Source of the DNA: Maratus speciosus | Taxonomy: Eukaryota; Arthropoda; Arachnida; Araneae; Salticidae | Direction of reading: 5' to 3' | Assembly: GCA_963932465.1 (NCBI GenBank) | Contig: OZ010791.1 | Span: 618,581,800-618,645,799, forward strand | Length of the DNA stretch: 64,000 nt | Part shown: one piece after another, positions 36,992-48,606 of the stretch | Layout: each line of letters opens with the position of its first letter | How positions within the stretch are numbered: the stretch's first letter is position 1 | Translations under genes and position numbers: made by a program | Notes under the pieces: model-generated | Seen by the model: only the letters and a program-made list of their open reading frames with translations | The model's database searches: none | What the model was told of the DNA's origin: nothing

Positions 36992-37431
36992 TTAAGGGGG
37001 GCTGGTCACTCAGCTTCCAATTTCTCCTCACTAATGTAAAGTCTATAGGCATTGGATGCATTCGTCTATTTAAAATATCTCCTCGGGAAATTAATATTTT
37101 TCACTTCTATTCTTTATGTACACTTCTTAAAAGATGTCTCTTTTTTTCTTAGTTTTCAAAATATTTCTAAAATATAGACTTAATTTTAGAGGAAGTGTTG
37201 AAATCTCACTCACAGTTCGCCCACTTTTAATACATAAAATAATAAATTCAGCATAGGTTTTAGAAATATTTTGAAAACTAAGAAAAAAAGAGACAAATCC
37301 ACCATCCAGAGAGTACACAGAAAAAAGATGTAAAAAATATGAATTTCCCGAGAAATTATTTTAAATATACGAATGCATCAAAAGTCCATAGACGGAGGAG
37401 AATTTCGAAACTGAGTGACCAGCCCCCTTAA
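36992..37431. mobile_element. TTAA-flanked foldback element, copy A
   Basis: A 440-bp near-palindrome. TTAAGGGGGGCTGGTCACTC at the left and GAGTGACCAGCCCCCTTAA at the right, with arms of roughly 200 bp running through TCTTAGTTTTCAAAATATTT and its complement. A second copy lies at 39546-39989. Confidence 0.88.
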
Positions 37432-38014
37432 CCTCTCGAGGCATGAGGTACACAAATGTGGACCTCTGAGGAGCCGTTAAGTATTAGGTAAACATATTTT
37501 TAGTCATTTTGTACCCCTCCCCCCCCCCCCATTGTAAGGAAAAGTAAGCAAATGCTTGACCCTTCCCCCTTTTGCTTACGTAAGATTTTATAACATTCTA
37601 ACATCAACACTGTTTGCCATAAAAAATTACAGTTAGCGATAAATTAATCCAGAAAATTTACATAAATGGGCATATAGGGGTTGTGGTATCGAAAGTAAGC
37701 AAAATCGGTTTAATTTATTGTTACTTATTGCATTAATCAATTCATAGAATACAAAATAGTTTTAATATATTATTATTTATCGCATTAAACAAAAAAAGAA
37801 AAAAAATTAAGAAGTACAACAGGCTCTTACTTATTTAGGCACATAACTAAAATATTTAACAAGAATCATAGGAATGTTTGGCGTTCACATTTCTAGTCTG
37901 GTGTATAAGATCTTTGAATCCTTATTTCTGCATTGTCTATTATTACGTTTTCAATGCCTTGGTGGGCTGGAATGTTCCTCGTTTCCAACGCGGATAACGC
38001 AAATATAAATGCGA

Positions 38015-38053
38015 GCCGGGCCTGGAAATTCCGGTCTCTGCAGACCTCTACTC
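38015..38053. mobile_element. Isolated right end of a hAT-like element
   Basis: GGGCCTGGAAATTCCGG and CTGCAGACCTCTA match the right end of 47017-47516. No partner end was found. Confidence 0.5.
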
Positions 38054-38061
38054 TGGCTTCT

Positions 38062-38483
38062 AGGACATATCGCTCACCAGCTAGAAAAGTGACACATCTC
38101 GACAAAAGTAAATTTCACAGGAGAGACAAAAGAAAATTTGCATGATTTTACTGTAACATGAAATTATAGCACTTAGCTCTCTGCATGAAGGAGTAAAAAT
38201 GCGCATAAAAGCTTAAAACCCTCAAGAATGAAGACGTAGATGTGGTTTGGAGGTCTGAGTAATTTTACCTCCCCACACAATCCACCTCCCTTCTTTGGTC
38301 ACGAATGGACATATAGTGTAAAAGGGATTTTCCATATAACTACACTTGGATTTTCCATATAACTACACTTATGAAACGTCTTCTGTAGCAAGACGCATCT
38401 GTGACAGAACTTTTAGTGTAATAAAACGCAAAATGAATTTTTGCGGGATGTGTCACTTTTCTAGCGGGTGAGCGATATGTCCT
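38062..38483. mobile_element. Element with ~40-bp inverted ends AGGACATATCGCTCACC
   Basis: AGGACATATCGCTCACC plus CTAGAAAAGTGACACATC at the left is repeated in inverse order at 38441-38483. 422 bp; no clear target duplication, so superfamily unknown. TATAACTACACTT is directly repeated near the centre. Confidence 0.75.
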
Positions 38484-38715
38484 GCTCGCTTCCCTATCTA
38501 GTTTTGACCCCGCAATCGTTTAAGATAAATTTAAAACACACGAATGTGAAAAGAAAAATATAACTTTAAAAGGACTTCTACGGGGGAGGTCGTAGTTTCT
38601 CTTATTAGTGATTAATTGAATTAACCATTAACTGCTGCGACAAAAATTTTTGGGTAGCAACCGTGAACCATCGCTGAGACCTCTTGATCGTAGTTTATGT
38701 GCAGCACAATTAGAA

Positions 38716-39020
38716 TTAACCTTTAACTGATGTTACCGGCCTCACAGACCGCTGCTTTTTTCAATTTTTATAGTTTAACTTGTAACTTTCAGTTTAACTA
38801 CAACATCACCGAAATTTTGCTTCGTTTGAAACTTTAATACTGTCACCAGAGACTTTTGAATAGGGGAATTTCAATTATAACAGTACCGTACAAAAAGTTT
38901 AGTACAAAAACACCATCCTGAAATTTAATCGCGCCTTTTATTCATCTTTCGATAGAGCGGTCTCACAGACCACTTAACAGTAGTTATGTGACAATTTATG
39001 TGACATCAGTTAAAGGATAA
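38716..39020. mobile_element. TTAA-flanked MITE with ACCGGTCT hairpin (copy 3)
   Basis: Same family and same orientation as 33132. Left site TTAA, right site decayed to ATAA. The hairpin arms have diverged (CCGGCCTCACAGACCGC). Confidence 0.88.
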
Positions 39021-39473
39021 AAGTCATCTATTCTGAAGTCTATAGCGATAGGGCTCCAAAAGGAACAAAGTTTAAACTGATATATGTTGTTAAACTAAAA
39101 ATTACGTTATATTTATACAAAAATCTGTATCTGTGTTAACTACGTATATGGTTACGTACGTATGTGGTAACTACATATAACTACGTATCTGTAAATTAAC
39201 GAGGCTGCATCTCTACCAATAGAATATTCAGTTTTGTTTTAACTATAATTTTTTGGCAACTTGATATAATGTTTTTCTACTTGTTGAACTTTAAAATCTA
39301 GTATGACTTTTACGTTAGGAATTAGCTGATAAGGGATTCAGAATGAATCCGAAACGTCCTTTTATATTGTTTTTAGTGTTTTTTATCTATCTTGTAATGT
39401 AATGTAATGTCTGTTATTTTGAAAAGTTTTTATAAATATGAATGGATTCAGATCCTTTTGTTTATATCAAATA

Positions 39474-39549
39474 AAAATTACAAGTTAAACTGTGAAAAAA
39501 GAAAAAAAGCATCGGTTTGTGAGACCGCTAATAACAGTTAAGGGGTTAA
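39474..39549. mobile_element. End fragment of the ACCGGTCT MITE family
   Basis: About 75 bp matches the right end of the 21072 copy (AAGTTAAACTGTGAAAA, GGTTTGTGAGACCGC, AACAGTTAAGGGGTTAA). Its TTAA (39546-39549) is also the left site of the foldback element that follows. Confidence 0.75.
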
Positions 39550-39989
39550 GGGGCTGGTCAATCAGCTTCCGATTTCCCCTCACTAATGTAAAGTCTATGG
39601 ACATTGAATGCATTCGTCTATTTGAAATATCTCTTCGGGAAATTAATATTTTTAACTTCTATTTTTTGTGTACACTTCCTAAAAGATGTCTCATTTTTTC
39701 TTAGTTCTCAAAATATTTCTAAAGTATAGACTTAATTTTATAGGAATGTTAAAATCTTACTCACAGTTCGCCCGCTTTTAACACATAAAATATTAAATTC
39801 AACCTAGATTTTAGAAATATTTTGAAAACTAAGAAAAAAAGAGACATCTTTTAAGAAGTGTACACAGAAAAAATATATTAAAAATATGAGTTTCCCGAAC
39901 AGATATTTTAAATATACGAATGCATCAAAGGTCCATAGCTTTAACATTAAGGAGGTGAATTCCGAGGCTGAGTGACCAGTCCCCCTTAA
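39546..39989. mobile_element. TTAA-flanked foldback element, copy B
   Basis: Same family as 36992-37431 (TTAAGGGGCTGGTCAATCAG ... GACCAGTCCCCCTTAA). It abuts two other TTAA elements, sharing its left TTAA with the fragment 39474-39549 and its right TTAA with 39986-40406. Confidence 0.87.
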
Positions 39990-40406
39990 GAGGCTACTTC
40001 AGTCAAACGAAAAGACCCGTTCGCTAATGCTAATCCTATGGAAGAAATTTATAAAGATAACTCGGTCGCATTTCAATATTTTTAAATGATTTCTTTTGCA
40101 TTGAATAGTTGAGATTGATCTGTACAAAGGCCGTTGTTTACTTTTTTGATTTTGTTTACAAGTATTTCTTATGAGGACACTTTCATTTTCGGAACCGGTT
40201 TCGAAAGTAAAAGCCTCCTCATAAAAATATCTGCAATCAAAATCGAAAAAGTAAAAAACGGCCTGCACACAGATCGATCTCAACTATTCAATGCAAAAGA
40301 AATCGTTTAAAAATATTGAAATGCGACCGAGATTTCTTTATAAATTTCTTCCGCAGCATTAGCATTAGCGAATGCATCTTTTCATTTGACTGAAATAGCC
40401 TCTTAA
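39986..40406. mobile_element. Nearly complete 421-bp palindrome with TTAA ends
   Basis: TTAAGAGGCTACTTCAGTC at the left and GACTGAAATAGCCTCTTAA at the right. The two halves are complementary almost to the centre (TTTCGGAACCGGTTTCGAAA region). Half-unit relatives occur at about 1435-1585, 32040-32320 and 32470-32710. Confidence 0.87.
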
Positions 40407-40444
40407 GCTACTTGTGAGAAATAAAGAAACTAGTATTTGCCGAA

Positions 40445-40615
40445 AAGAACAAACTACCTTACTTCATTAGTTTTGTATAAACACGTAAGCTCCGTCCCTT
40501 CCCAGGCACAGTTTTATACAATACAGGTTCACATTAGGTGCTCTTTTTTAGGCCATTGTGGCTCACTTCCCCCCCCCCTCCCCCCGCTTTAATACGAATC
40601 AACCGTGTTAACTCC
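40445..40615. repeat. Segment shared with 36738-36930
   Basis: Diverged partner of the segment above, with the same poly-C run near its end. Confidence 0.8.
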
Positions 40616-42176
40616 GTGATGCCAAATTTAATAGCGAAAGATCCATCATAAATTCGTGACGTTCGACCATCAAACCGTTAAGATCGATAAAATGCGTTTC
40701 CCTTCTCTGCTTATTAGATTAGTAGATAGATATGAGATTGTTTAAGTACCTCTTTGATCTTAGGTCGTGGATCAGTCCAAAAACATTGAAGGTATCGTGC
40801 GATTTATCCTACCTGTTAAAGGGTTTTTCTGTTCATGTATGGGAAAGACGAATAAAATGGAGTTGTGGGTCAACCCCTTGACTGATGAGTTACGGCGTAC
40901 TATTCTACCTTATTTAAGTATCGAAGTGTAAATACATCATTATTAGTCAAAGTGTTAAATAAAGTGCTATGTGTTCAACTCTAAACATTGTTAGTTCGGA
41001 AGATTTATAAGGTGAACTTTATCCAAAATGAATAGCATACAATAGAATCATTTTGATAACAAAAGTCTCTTGAGAATAGGTTTGCCAGTTTGGCCTTTTT
41101 TGAGATTCAAAAATTTCGAATTCATACCGGAAATTTTGTAAGAAATTTTTTACTTTAATAGTCAATCGCGAAATATCTGTCATTAAATAAAAACAGAAAT
41201 ATTATAGAGAATTTCTGGTATATAGCCGAAATTTCGGAATTAAAAAAAAGTTCAAACTCTCAACCATGCTTCAGAACTCAGAGGTATCAGCCATTGTTTA
41301 GGTGTGTTCGTAATTATATAAATACGTAGCACCTATAGTCGTAAAATTTTGTCAAGACATTTCAAATTTTATGAAAATAGGATGTATATTTTAATTACAG
41401 GGACAGCCAATATTTTTCTGCATTTTAATGATGCTACAGCCTTTCGAACAGAATGAAATGGATATGCACTTATGAACTGCACTAAAATATACATTTAGTA
41501 CAATATGCGGTGCAAAAAATAGTTATAAAACTAGTTATAGTACGAACGTACCACTTTTGCCATGTTTGACGTGCAATTTCCAACTTGTTTTTTCTTTAGC
41601 GTCATTTTTTTCAAATTATATTTTTTTATATTTTGTTCGGTGGATATTCTTCTCATGTAACAACCTTTTACGTAATACAGTAGACTCTCTAAAATCCCCA
41701 CAGCTTGAAATCACAGATTGTGCGGATTTTAGAACTTAGCGGATTTCTGGTCATTGCTTTGTTTAAATTTTTTAAACAATAATTTGAATATAATAATGCA
41801 ATCGAAATTATGATGAGTACTTACAATATAGTGAGACATTAAAGTATTTAAGCAAAGTAAAACAATAAAAATTAAGTTAGGTTTAAAAAGGGTTAAATTA
41901 TCTGTACCATTATAATAACGGGAAAGGACTTCTGACTGACTGACTTAGTGGCTCATCAACGCAGAGCTGAAACGGCTGAAGCTAGTGTTAAAGGGGGGGG
42001 GGGGGGTAGAAAATTGTAGAACATATGACATATCTCAGCAGCCGTTTTAGGTAGGAGCCCAGTAGCAAAATTTTCGGAGGTCATCTGCAGCAAACCAAAA
42101 TTTATCTGCGACTCAACAATGCTGAACTAAGCTACTATCATAAATACTTATAGTAACACATAAAATAAGCAAAAGT
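40616..42176. other. No gene recognised apart from a pogo-like fragment
   Basis: A lone CAACCCCTTGACTGATGAG at 40874 resembles the TTAA-element ends. A 15-base G run lies at about 41993-42007. The LINE target follows. Confidence 0.55.
41678..41900. mobile_element. Left part of the TGCGGATTT pogo-like family
   Basis: CAGTAGACTCTCTAAAATCC after TA, then TGTGCGGATTTTAG and GCGGATTTCTGGTCATTGC, matching 34212 onward. Similarity is lost around 41900, so the right half is missing. Confidence 0.8.
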
Positions 42177-42372
42177 TGCATTTTACAAAATGCCGTGTAG
42201 TGACCGGCATTAAAGAATAGTCCCAATGTGACCCGCGCATGTCCTAAGAGGCGACTAAAAGGGGTTGAGTGAAAGGCTGACAGCCTTTCCCAGTAAAAAA
42301 TAACTCGTTGCGAAGCCTTTAAATACATGTTGGACGGACTGATCTCATGGTAAAACTGGCTAGAACTATAAA

Positions 42373-42964
42373 ACGACTTATGAATTTTACAATTGGAACT
42401 TGGAATGTTTTAAGTTTATACAGAACTGGTGCAGTGAAGCAATTGCAGAGTCAGATGGATAGTTATAGACTGGATATATTGGCCTTACAGGAAGTAAGAT
42501 GGAAGGATAGTGGGATAAGAGATATTGGTGATTTTTTTACAATTTTTAATAGTGCAAGCACAGGATAAAACACGCATGGTACTGGATTTATAATAAGAAA
42601 ATGCCTTAGAGAAAATATTATTGATTTTATCAATGTAAATGAAAGATTATGTATCGTGAGATTGAGAGCAAAGTCCTTTAACATTACAATAGTATGTGTC
42701 CATGCACCAACGGAAGATACAGAGGATGAACAAAAAGATACTTTTTATGGAATACTGCAGAATGAATTTGATAAGATACCAAGACATGATGTTAAAATTG
42801 TTATAGGTAATTTTAATGCTAAAACTGGAAAAGAATATACTTTTATACCAACAATTGTAAAATTTAGTTTACATGATTTGTGTAATGAAAATGGAATGAG
42901 AGCTGTGGACTTTGCTGCTTCTAACAACTTAATCATAAGTAGTACATGTTTTGAGCATAAATGT
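42373..42964 (+). pseudogene. LINE endonuclease domain, first part
   Basis: One reading frame encodes the N-terminal half of an endonuclease/exonuclease/phosphatase domain: IGTWNVLSLYRTG, LALQEVRW with the catalytic Glu, GTGFIIRK after the stop at 42566-42568, VCVHAPTED, and GNFNAKTG corresponding to the conserved GDFNA motif (Asp to Asn here). It stops at FEHK, where an insertion separates it from the rest of the domain. The in-frame TAA and the D-to-N change at a key position both argue that the copy is dead. Confidence 0.88.
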
Positions 42965-43681
42965 GTTGACAGCTATTGTGAAATATAATCTCCAAATAAG
43001 GACATTAAAATAACCAAGCTAAGTAAATTGTTTTTACTGTGTCAAATGTGATTTATAAAAGCAATTATGAAAAGTGATTATGATCTGAAGGAAGGAAGTG
43101 AAAGTGAAAAGTGATTGCACAATCGTAAACAAACATTCTATTATAAACATTTCATGATACTCAAGAACTAGAGAGATTGATAAACTCTTTTTTAAATTAC
43201 TATAAGTATAAATATTGATACAAATAATTTGATATTTATGTCACTAATTTCCTGTTCTTTATTGCTAATAATATATTATACATGTTTTTCTACTGTTACT
43301 TGTAAACTAGACTCTCCAAAGGAGAGATGTATTTTCCAAAGCTGAATTAAATGTTAATTTTCTTTCTATTTAAAAGTTTCCGGACATATTTAAGTTTTAC
43401 AAGTCACAAAAAAAAAAAAAAAAAACCGTGTCTTTTAAATATTATGGAACACCACACGATCATTACATGTTGATAAAAAACGGAAATACAAGGAGAATAT
43501 GTAGATACATTTACCCTTCCGGATGCAGGATGCCAGATCATATATGGATATATATACATACAAGGTAATCCCAATTTATCTTACCTATGTTTCGTTTTAT
43601 ATTGAAAAATAAATAGTTTATTTTTGAGGAAAACTGAACATCACGCAATTAATGTTAGCAAAGTTTAAATACTGCTAACAG
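42965..43681. mobile_element. ~0.7-kb insertion inside the LINE endonuclease
   Basis: Non-coding, AT-rich sequence with an A17 tract at about 43409 separates two halves of one endonuclease domain, so it is an insertion by position. AATGT occurs on both sides (42960-42964, 43682-43686) and may be a target duplication. The ends GTTGACAGCTATT and, inverted, CTGTTAGCAGTATT are only loosely similar, so element type is unresolved. Confidence 0.6.
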
Positions 43682-43689
43682 AATGTACA

Positions 43690-44663
43690 TATACAAACTT
43701 GGATTTCTCCCGATGAAAGACAAAAAACCAAATTGACCACATTATGATCGACAAAAGACATGCTAGTGATGTTATGGATGCACGAAGTTATAGAGGTGCT
43801 GATTTAGATACCGATCATTTCCTTGTTATTATGAAATACAGACAAAGAGTTACAAGATTTCGAGATGCAAAAGGAACTAAACAAGTAAAATTTAAAACAA
43901 AAGATTTACTAAACATGCAGAGAAGAAAGGTTTATCAAAGTAAATTAACAGAAAGAATAGCTAATGAATATGCTGAATTTAATGAGGAAGATATAATCAA
44001 TAGTAAATGGGCTAAATGCAAAAATATCATATTAAAAACTGCCGAGGAAATTGTTGGAAAGGAAGAAAGGAGGGAAATTAATGAATGGTTTGATGATGAG
44101 TGTTGGCAACTAATTGTGAAAAAGAATAAAGCAAGAGAAAAACATAGAACAAGGCAGAATGAGAATCTCTTTAAAACTATTAGAAAGAGTACTCAAAAGT
44201 TGTTACGTATGAAAAAACGAGCTTTGGAGCAAAGTAAAATTCAGGAAATTGAAGACCTATCAGCGATAGGTGATATAAGTCTAAAGTATTTAAAGCTTAA
44301 AGATTCAAAAAAGGCTACCAACCACGCACCCTTTCTTGTAAAGACAGAAACGATAACCTTATTCGAGGGCATGCAAATGTGACAGATAGATGGGCAGAAT
44401 ATTTTGAAGAACTGTTAAACAGGCAGTCAAATGACGAAAGTGGAATGCAGTTTAACAATGATGATTATAATGTGAATAAAGAAAGCTGTGAAGCACCAAC
44501 TGTAGAAGAAATAAGGGATGCTATTTCAAAATTAAGAAATGGAAGAGCACCTGGTGAAGATTTGATAAGTGCTGAGCTTTCGAAATTTGGTGGAAAGAAG
44601 TTGGTACAAATGTTACTTGATCTAATAGTAGAGATTTGGCAGAATGAAAATATGCCAAATTAA
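43690..44663 (+). pseudogene. LINE endonuclease end and endonuclease-RT linker
   Basis: The endonuclease resumes with TWISPDE, then after a one-base shift NQIDHIMIDKRHASDV and RSYRGADLDTDH, the C-terminal Asp/His motif of APE endonucleases. A Lys/Arg/Glu-rich linker follows to about 44382. A frame change then leads into WAEYFEELLN and KLRNGRAPGED, the segment just before the RT palm (block 1 NGKAPG-like motif). The frame breaks again at 44663. Confidence 0.87.
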
Positions 44664-45790
44664 TGGAATGGTGCTATTTTATCCCAATTCATAAAAAGGG
44701 AAAAATCTTAAATTGCCATAATTTTAGAGGCATTGCTTTATTAAATGTTACATATATATAAAGTGTTGGCAAATATAATTGCAAAGCGATTACAGCCGTA
44801 TGCTGAAATGGTAATAAGTGATTATCAGTGTAGTTTTAGGAAAGGAAGATCAACGTTGGACCAAATTTTTAGTATTAGGAATATCCTTGAAAAATTCTAT
44901 GAACAAAATATTAATTTGCACAAATTGTTTGTTGATTTTAAACAGGCCTATGACAGTATAAGCAGAAATAAGTTATTTGAAATATTAAAGGAATTTAACA
45001 TACCTGATAAAATAGTTAAACTTATTAAATTAACACTAGAAAATACAAAAGCTAAAGTACAGGGAGGACTTTCAAGAGAATTTACAATGAATTCAGGTTT
45101 AAAGCAAGGCGATGTTCTCTCGACAATTCTTTTTAATTTATGCTTGGAAAAATAATTAGAAGCATCTACAACAACAGGGGAGGTACTATTATGAATCGCT
45201 CCCTACAAATCCTTGCATTTGCAGATGATGTTGATATAATTGCTAGAAATAAGAAAGCCTTGATCGAAACATACAATAAACTAGAAACTGAAGGGTAAAA
45301 ACTAGGCCTCGAGGTTAAGAAAGAAAAAACAAAATACATTAAAATGGACCGAATGAAATCACAGGCAACAGCAACGTTAACAATAAATAATGAATTACAA
45401 TTTAATGAAATAACAGAATTTAAATATTTAGGAACTATGACCACCTCTGATAATATGGTTGAAACAGAGATTAAAACTCGACTTACAGCAGGAAATAAAT
45501 GCTATTTTTCTCTTCAAAACATTCTAAAATCATCTCTAATATCCCGAACAACTAAACTTAAAATTTATAAAACTGCTATAAAACCAATAGTAATTTATGG
45601 AAGTGAGACCTGGACCACTACACAAAAAAATGAAAAGTTACTTATTACTAGGGAAAGTAAGATCCTAAGACAAATTTTTGGACCTATTCAGGAAGGCAAT
45701 ACATGGCGTATCAGGACAAATATGGAGATTGAACAGCTATGTAACGTGAAAGATATAATGAATACTATTAAAATAAGAAGAATGCAATGA
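44664..45790 (+). pseudogene. LINE reverse transcriptase and C-terminal region
   Basis: RT core motifs appear in order but in shifting frames: IHKKGK and NFRGIALLN, then SFRKGRSTLDQIF, FVDFKQAYDS (first catalytic Asp), GLKQGDVLSTILFNL, and FADDVDII (45218-45241; the catalytic DD pair). After a stop at 45296 comes the thumb-like region ending in IYGSETWTT and WRIRTNMEIEQL, a C-terminal signature of this LINE group. Downstream, 45791-45970 still encodes GRHRKRWIEE-like residues after the TGA at 45788. At least three frameshifts or stops exclude function. Confidence 0.9.
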
Positions 45791-46263
45791 TTGGGCCATC
45801 TAATAGGGAAATTAATAGGGAAAAGAAGTATTGGTAGACACAGGAAGAGATGGATAGAAGAGATAGAGAAAGATCTAGCACAAAACCATATTATAAATTA
45901 TAAATTAAAGACCAGAGATCGGAAGGTCTAGCGAGGTGTACTGAGGGAGGTCAAAATCTTACATAGATTATAGTGTCATTGTGTATGTATGTATGTATGC
46001 ATTTTACAAAGAAAATGTAATAAAAAACACAATAACTCTAAAAATAAATCAAATTTTTAATGGCTATTTTAAGCCCAGAATTTATTTTTAAGCTGGTAGA
46101 TTCATCTGCAAGGTCTAAAATAATCTGCCTCCGCTCTGCACAGTTTCTGCTATGGGGGGAGGGTAGGACTGTAAAATTCCAGAAAATAAATCTACTAAAC
46201 AATAATTAAGCACGCGTTTCATCGATTTTAGAGATCCTCGCCTATGGGAGTTAAATAAGAGGC

Positions 46264-46425
46264 GTGGAAAATACCTGAAAACCCGATTTTAGCGGTTGAC
46301 TAGTAGGTTTACCATTGTGTTTTCCTTCACCCAAAGGCATGGGAACATGGAGGACTGGGAGCAGGAAAACATAATCGTAAACCTACGAGTCATCCGCTAA
46401 AATCTGGATTTCAGGTGTTTTCCAC
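46264..46425. repeat. Foldback of 162 bp
   Basis: GTGGAAAATACCTGAAA, GATTTTAGCGG and GTAGGTTTAC on the left; GTAAACCTAC, CCGCTAAAATC and TTTCAGGTGTTTTCCAC on the right. Non-coding. Confidence 0.85.
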
Positions 46426-47008
46426 AAAGATATGACTTGGCAGACCAATTATGTTTTAATATGCAAATCGAGTTTTAACTAATTCTGAGATTTCAGCCGT
46501 GAACTTCATGAGGTGATTGTCTGTGCTGCCGACCGCCCGGTCTATGTACTAAAAAATAATTATTTCAGCGATTTTAAAATTCCACCCTATTCCTCGCAAT
46601 ACCAGTCACAATCGACATTTCTCCCTAAAACAATTAATCACAAAAGCTGAAGAACATGTTTCTTTCAAGTATCAGGCCTTAATTATTTAAGGTTTTAGAA
46701 ATAAAGCTAGTATAATAAACAAAGGAGTAAGAAATTTCGAAGAGAGTTCATATTTCATAAGATTGTCACCAGAAACAAAAACCTCTTCAAAACACTTCAA
46801 AATATTTGAGGTAATTAAGATCATTTATCTTGCTGAAAACTAAGCCATTTCACAGTTATTTGTACACATTTTTTAACTTGCTTCTTCGCTACAGTTAAGC
46901 ATGTACGGTTTCTGCTTCATTCATTTTTTGGTAGAAGTAATCTTAATTTTACACTAAAAAAAGAACAAAAAGACTATATGTTATATAATTATATAATATT
47001 GTAATTAA
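46426..47008. other. No gene recognised
   Basis: AT-rich sequence between a foldback and a hAT-like element; nothing else seen. Confidence 0.6.
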
Positions 47009-47016
47009 AATGTGCA

Positions 47017-47516
47017 TTAGAGGCCTGCGCGGGGAAATCGATTATTGTCCATTATCTTTGGTCCTGGCCTGACTTCTTTTTTTCCGGGCCGAGTCGGATT
47101 TGTACTTCATTCTCTTCCCTAAGACCGTGCTAAACTGGCATTTTATTTATTTTTGTAAAAATTTATATGGATGTTGTATATTTTAGTACGTAAGCTTCAA
47201 AACTCGCCTTGTCCAAAAAATCAAATTTTGGGAAATCGCGAAAAACATCTGACTACGTCCATTGTAAACCAAGATGCTACAGTACCATAAATACACAATA
47301 AACCTAATATTTAGCTTTTATACCGGGTCATGCCGGGCTAATAAAGATTTTGCACAGCCCGGGCCGAATTTTTAGATTTCATAACAGTCTGACAGGCCGC
47401 GGGTCGAATTTTTGGTTTTTAAACCGAGCTGGGTCAATAAAGTTTAACAGGGCCAGACCTGGCCCCGTTAATAATAAACGGGGCCAGACCTGGAAATTTC
47501 GACCGCGGAGACCTCT
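47017..47516. mobile_element. hAT-like element with GGGCCGA/GGGTCGAA internal words
   Basis: AATGTGCA before and AATGTGAA after (7 of 8 match). Ends TTAGAGGCCTGCGCGGGG and CCGCGGAGACCTCT. Sub-terminal CCGGGCCGAATTTTTAGA and CGGGTCGAATTTTTGG repeat in tandem. A right end of the same type lies at about 38015-38053. Confidence 0.75.
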
Positions 47517-47524
47517 AATGTGAA

Positions 47525-48307
47525 TCTATATTAAGAGGAAATTTCTGCCAATTTTGATAACTAGTTAGTTATTTGTGACAGGAATTGATAGAGCAAAAGA
47601 CAGAGGGAAACTTTGTTGAATTTTAATCAAGTCCCGTTTGTTTAAAAGATACCAGAATCACGAGCTCCCCGTTAATAATTCTGAAAATACGCCCAAAATT
47701 ATTAGGCAAAACTGCTCGATTTAGAAAACGCTGTGCCGCTTTATTTATTTATTTATTTTTTTTAATGTCTTACTGTCCCGTTTTTTGGGAGACTGGATCT
47801 GACAACGCTATATGTATCTATCCTGTGGTATGATTCAGTGAGACAAACCCGTAAACCGAAATAAGCAGTGAAAAACGCCTGCTTTTATTTATCCACCTTC
47901 CGTATACTTCCTGTGGGTGCTTACTTAGCTCAGCATCCTCCTTTATCCATTTCACCCAGGGTGAAAGTTCCTTGCACCACACACCATCAACAGGTCCCTT
48001 TGCGCTGCTTTAGACCCTCCTGTTATACGAATTGGAGTGGAAAATATCTGTCCGTTTACTGCACACTGTAATTTTTTTTCCTGGTCTTTCCTTCCATTTT
48101 TGTTACATGTTTTTTATTTTTCCTCCTTTAACGGTGTTTAGCAGTATTTTCCTGTTTAGAGAAGGGATGTTTTGGTCGAGGGTGCGTGTGAAAGTTGTCG
48201 GCGGAATCAGATGTTCGAGAGCACTGCACTCTCCCTCTCTAAAAATTGTGAAGGTGGTTGGTTACCTATGGGTCGCGGAAACACATGCATCTTTCTTATT
48301 GTTGGTG
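47525..48307. other. Less AT-rich stretch, no gene recognised
   Basis: 47900-48300 has moderate G+C and open + frames (67 and 92 codons) without a recognisable domain. Confidence 0.45.
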
Positions 48308-48398
48308 TAGGCTGTTATGTCAATACAACAGGGTCTTTAACCCCCGCTTAGGTAACTGCAGGTTCTTTGACCACAGAAGCAAGAACTTGTCCTTTGCT
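48308..48398. repeat. Segment shared with 50307-50400
   Basis: GTAGGCTGTTATGTCAATAC and GCAGGTTCTTTGACC recur at 50307-50400 on the far side of the nested hAT elements, in the same orientation. Confidence 0.75.
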
Positions 48399-48606
48399 CA
48401 CAACGGTGAATATATTTTATTGGGTGGGATTAATATTCTAAAAAGCATCAATGATAGGAATTAACCCTTTCGGGATGAATGTCACGTGTACCGTAACTTG
48501 GGGCCACTTGGACCCTGGTGTGGTACTTAGGCTCAAAACAAAAGAAAGGTGTTTTAATTCAACCCTTCTTGGGTTTACTGTGTTGATCTGATTCACCAAT
48601 ACTCTA

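Larger units (their letters stand above)
42190..45997 (+). mobile_element. Full-length, inactive APE-type non-LTR retrotransposon (LINE)
   Basis: A LINE with an apurinic-type endonuclease followed by a reverse transcriptase, flanked by the 13-bp direct repeat TGCATTTTACAAA (42177-42189 and 45998-46010). It ends in a short TGTA tandem run, as in RTE-like LINEs. Coding capacity is on the + strand but is broken by stops (TAA at 42566; TGA at 45788, where a Trp is expected), by at least three frameshifts, and by a ~0.7-kb insertion inside the endonuclease. The 5' leader (42190-42346) shows no coding signal. The clade (RTE-like versus another APE clade) cannot be settled by eye. Database proteins with this endonuclease are often mislabelled craniofacial development protein 2-like; this is not a host gene. 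Confidence 0.92.

Noticed and set aside
37893..38145. Overlapping 70-codon frames on both strands
   Set aside because: They straddle a hAT-like end and the AGGACATATCGC inverted-end element, and have no known domain.
42347..45790. Host gene resembling craniofacial development protein 2
   Set aside because: The endonuclease plus RT order, the 13-bp target duplication, the TGTA tail and the broken frames make this a LINE.
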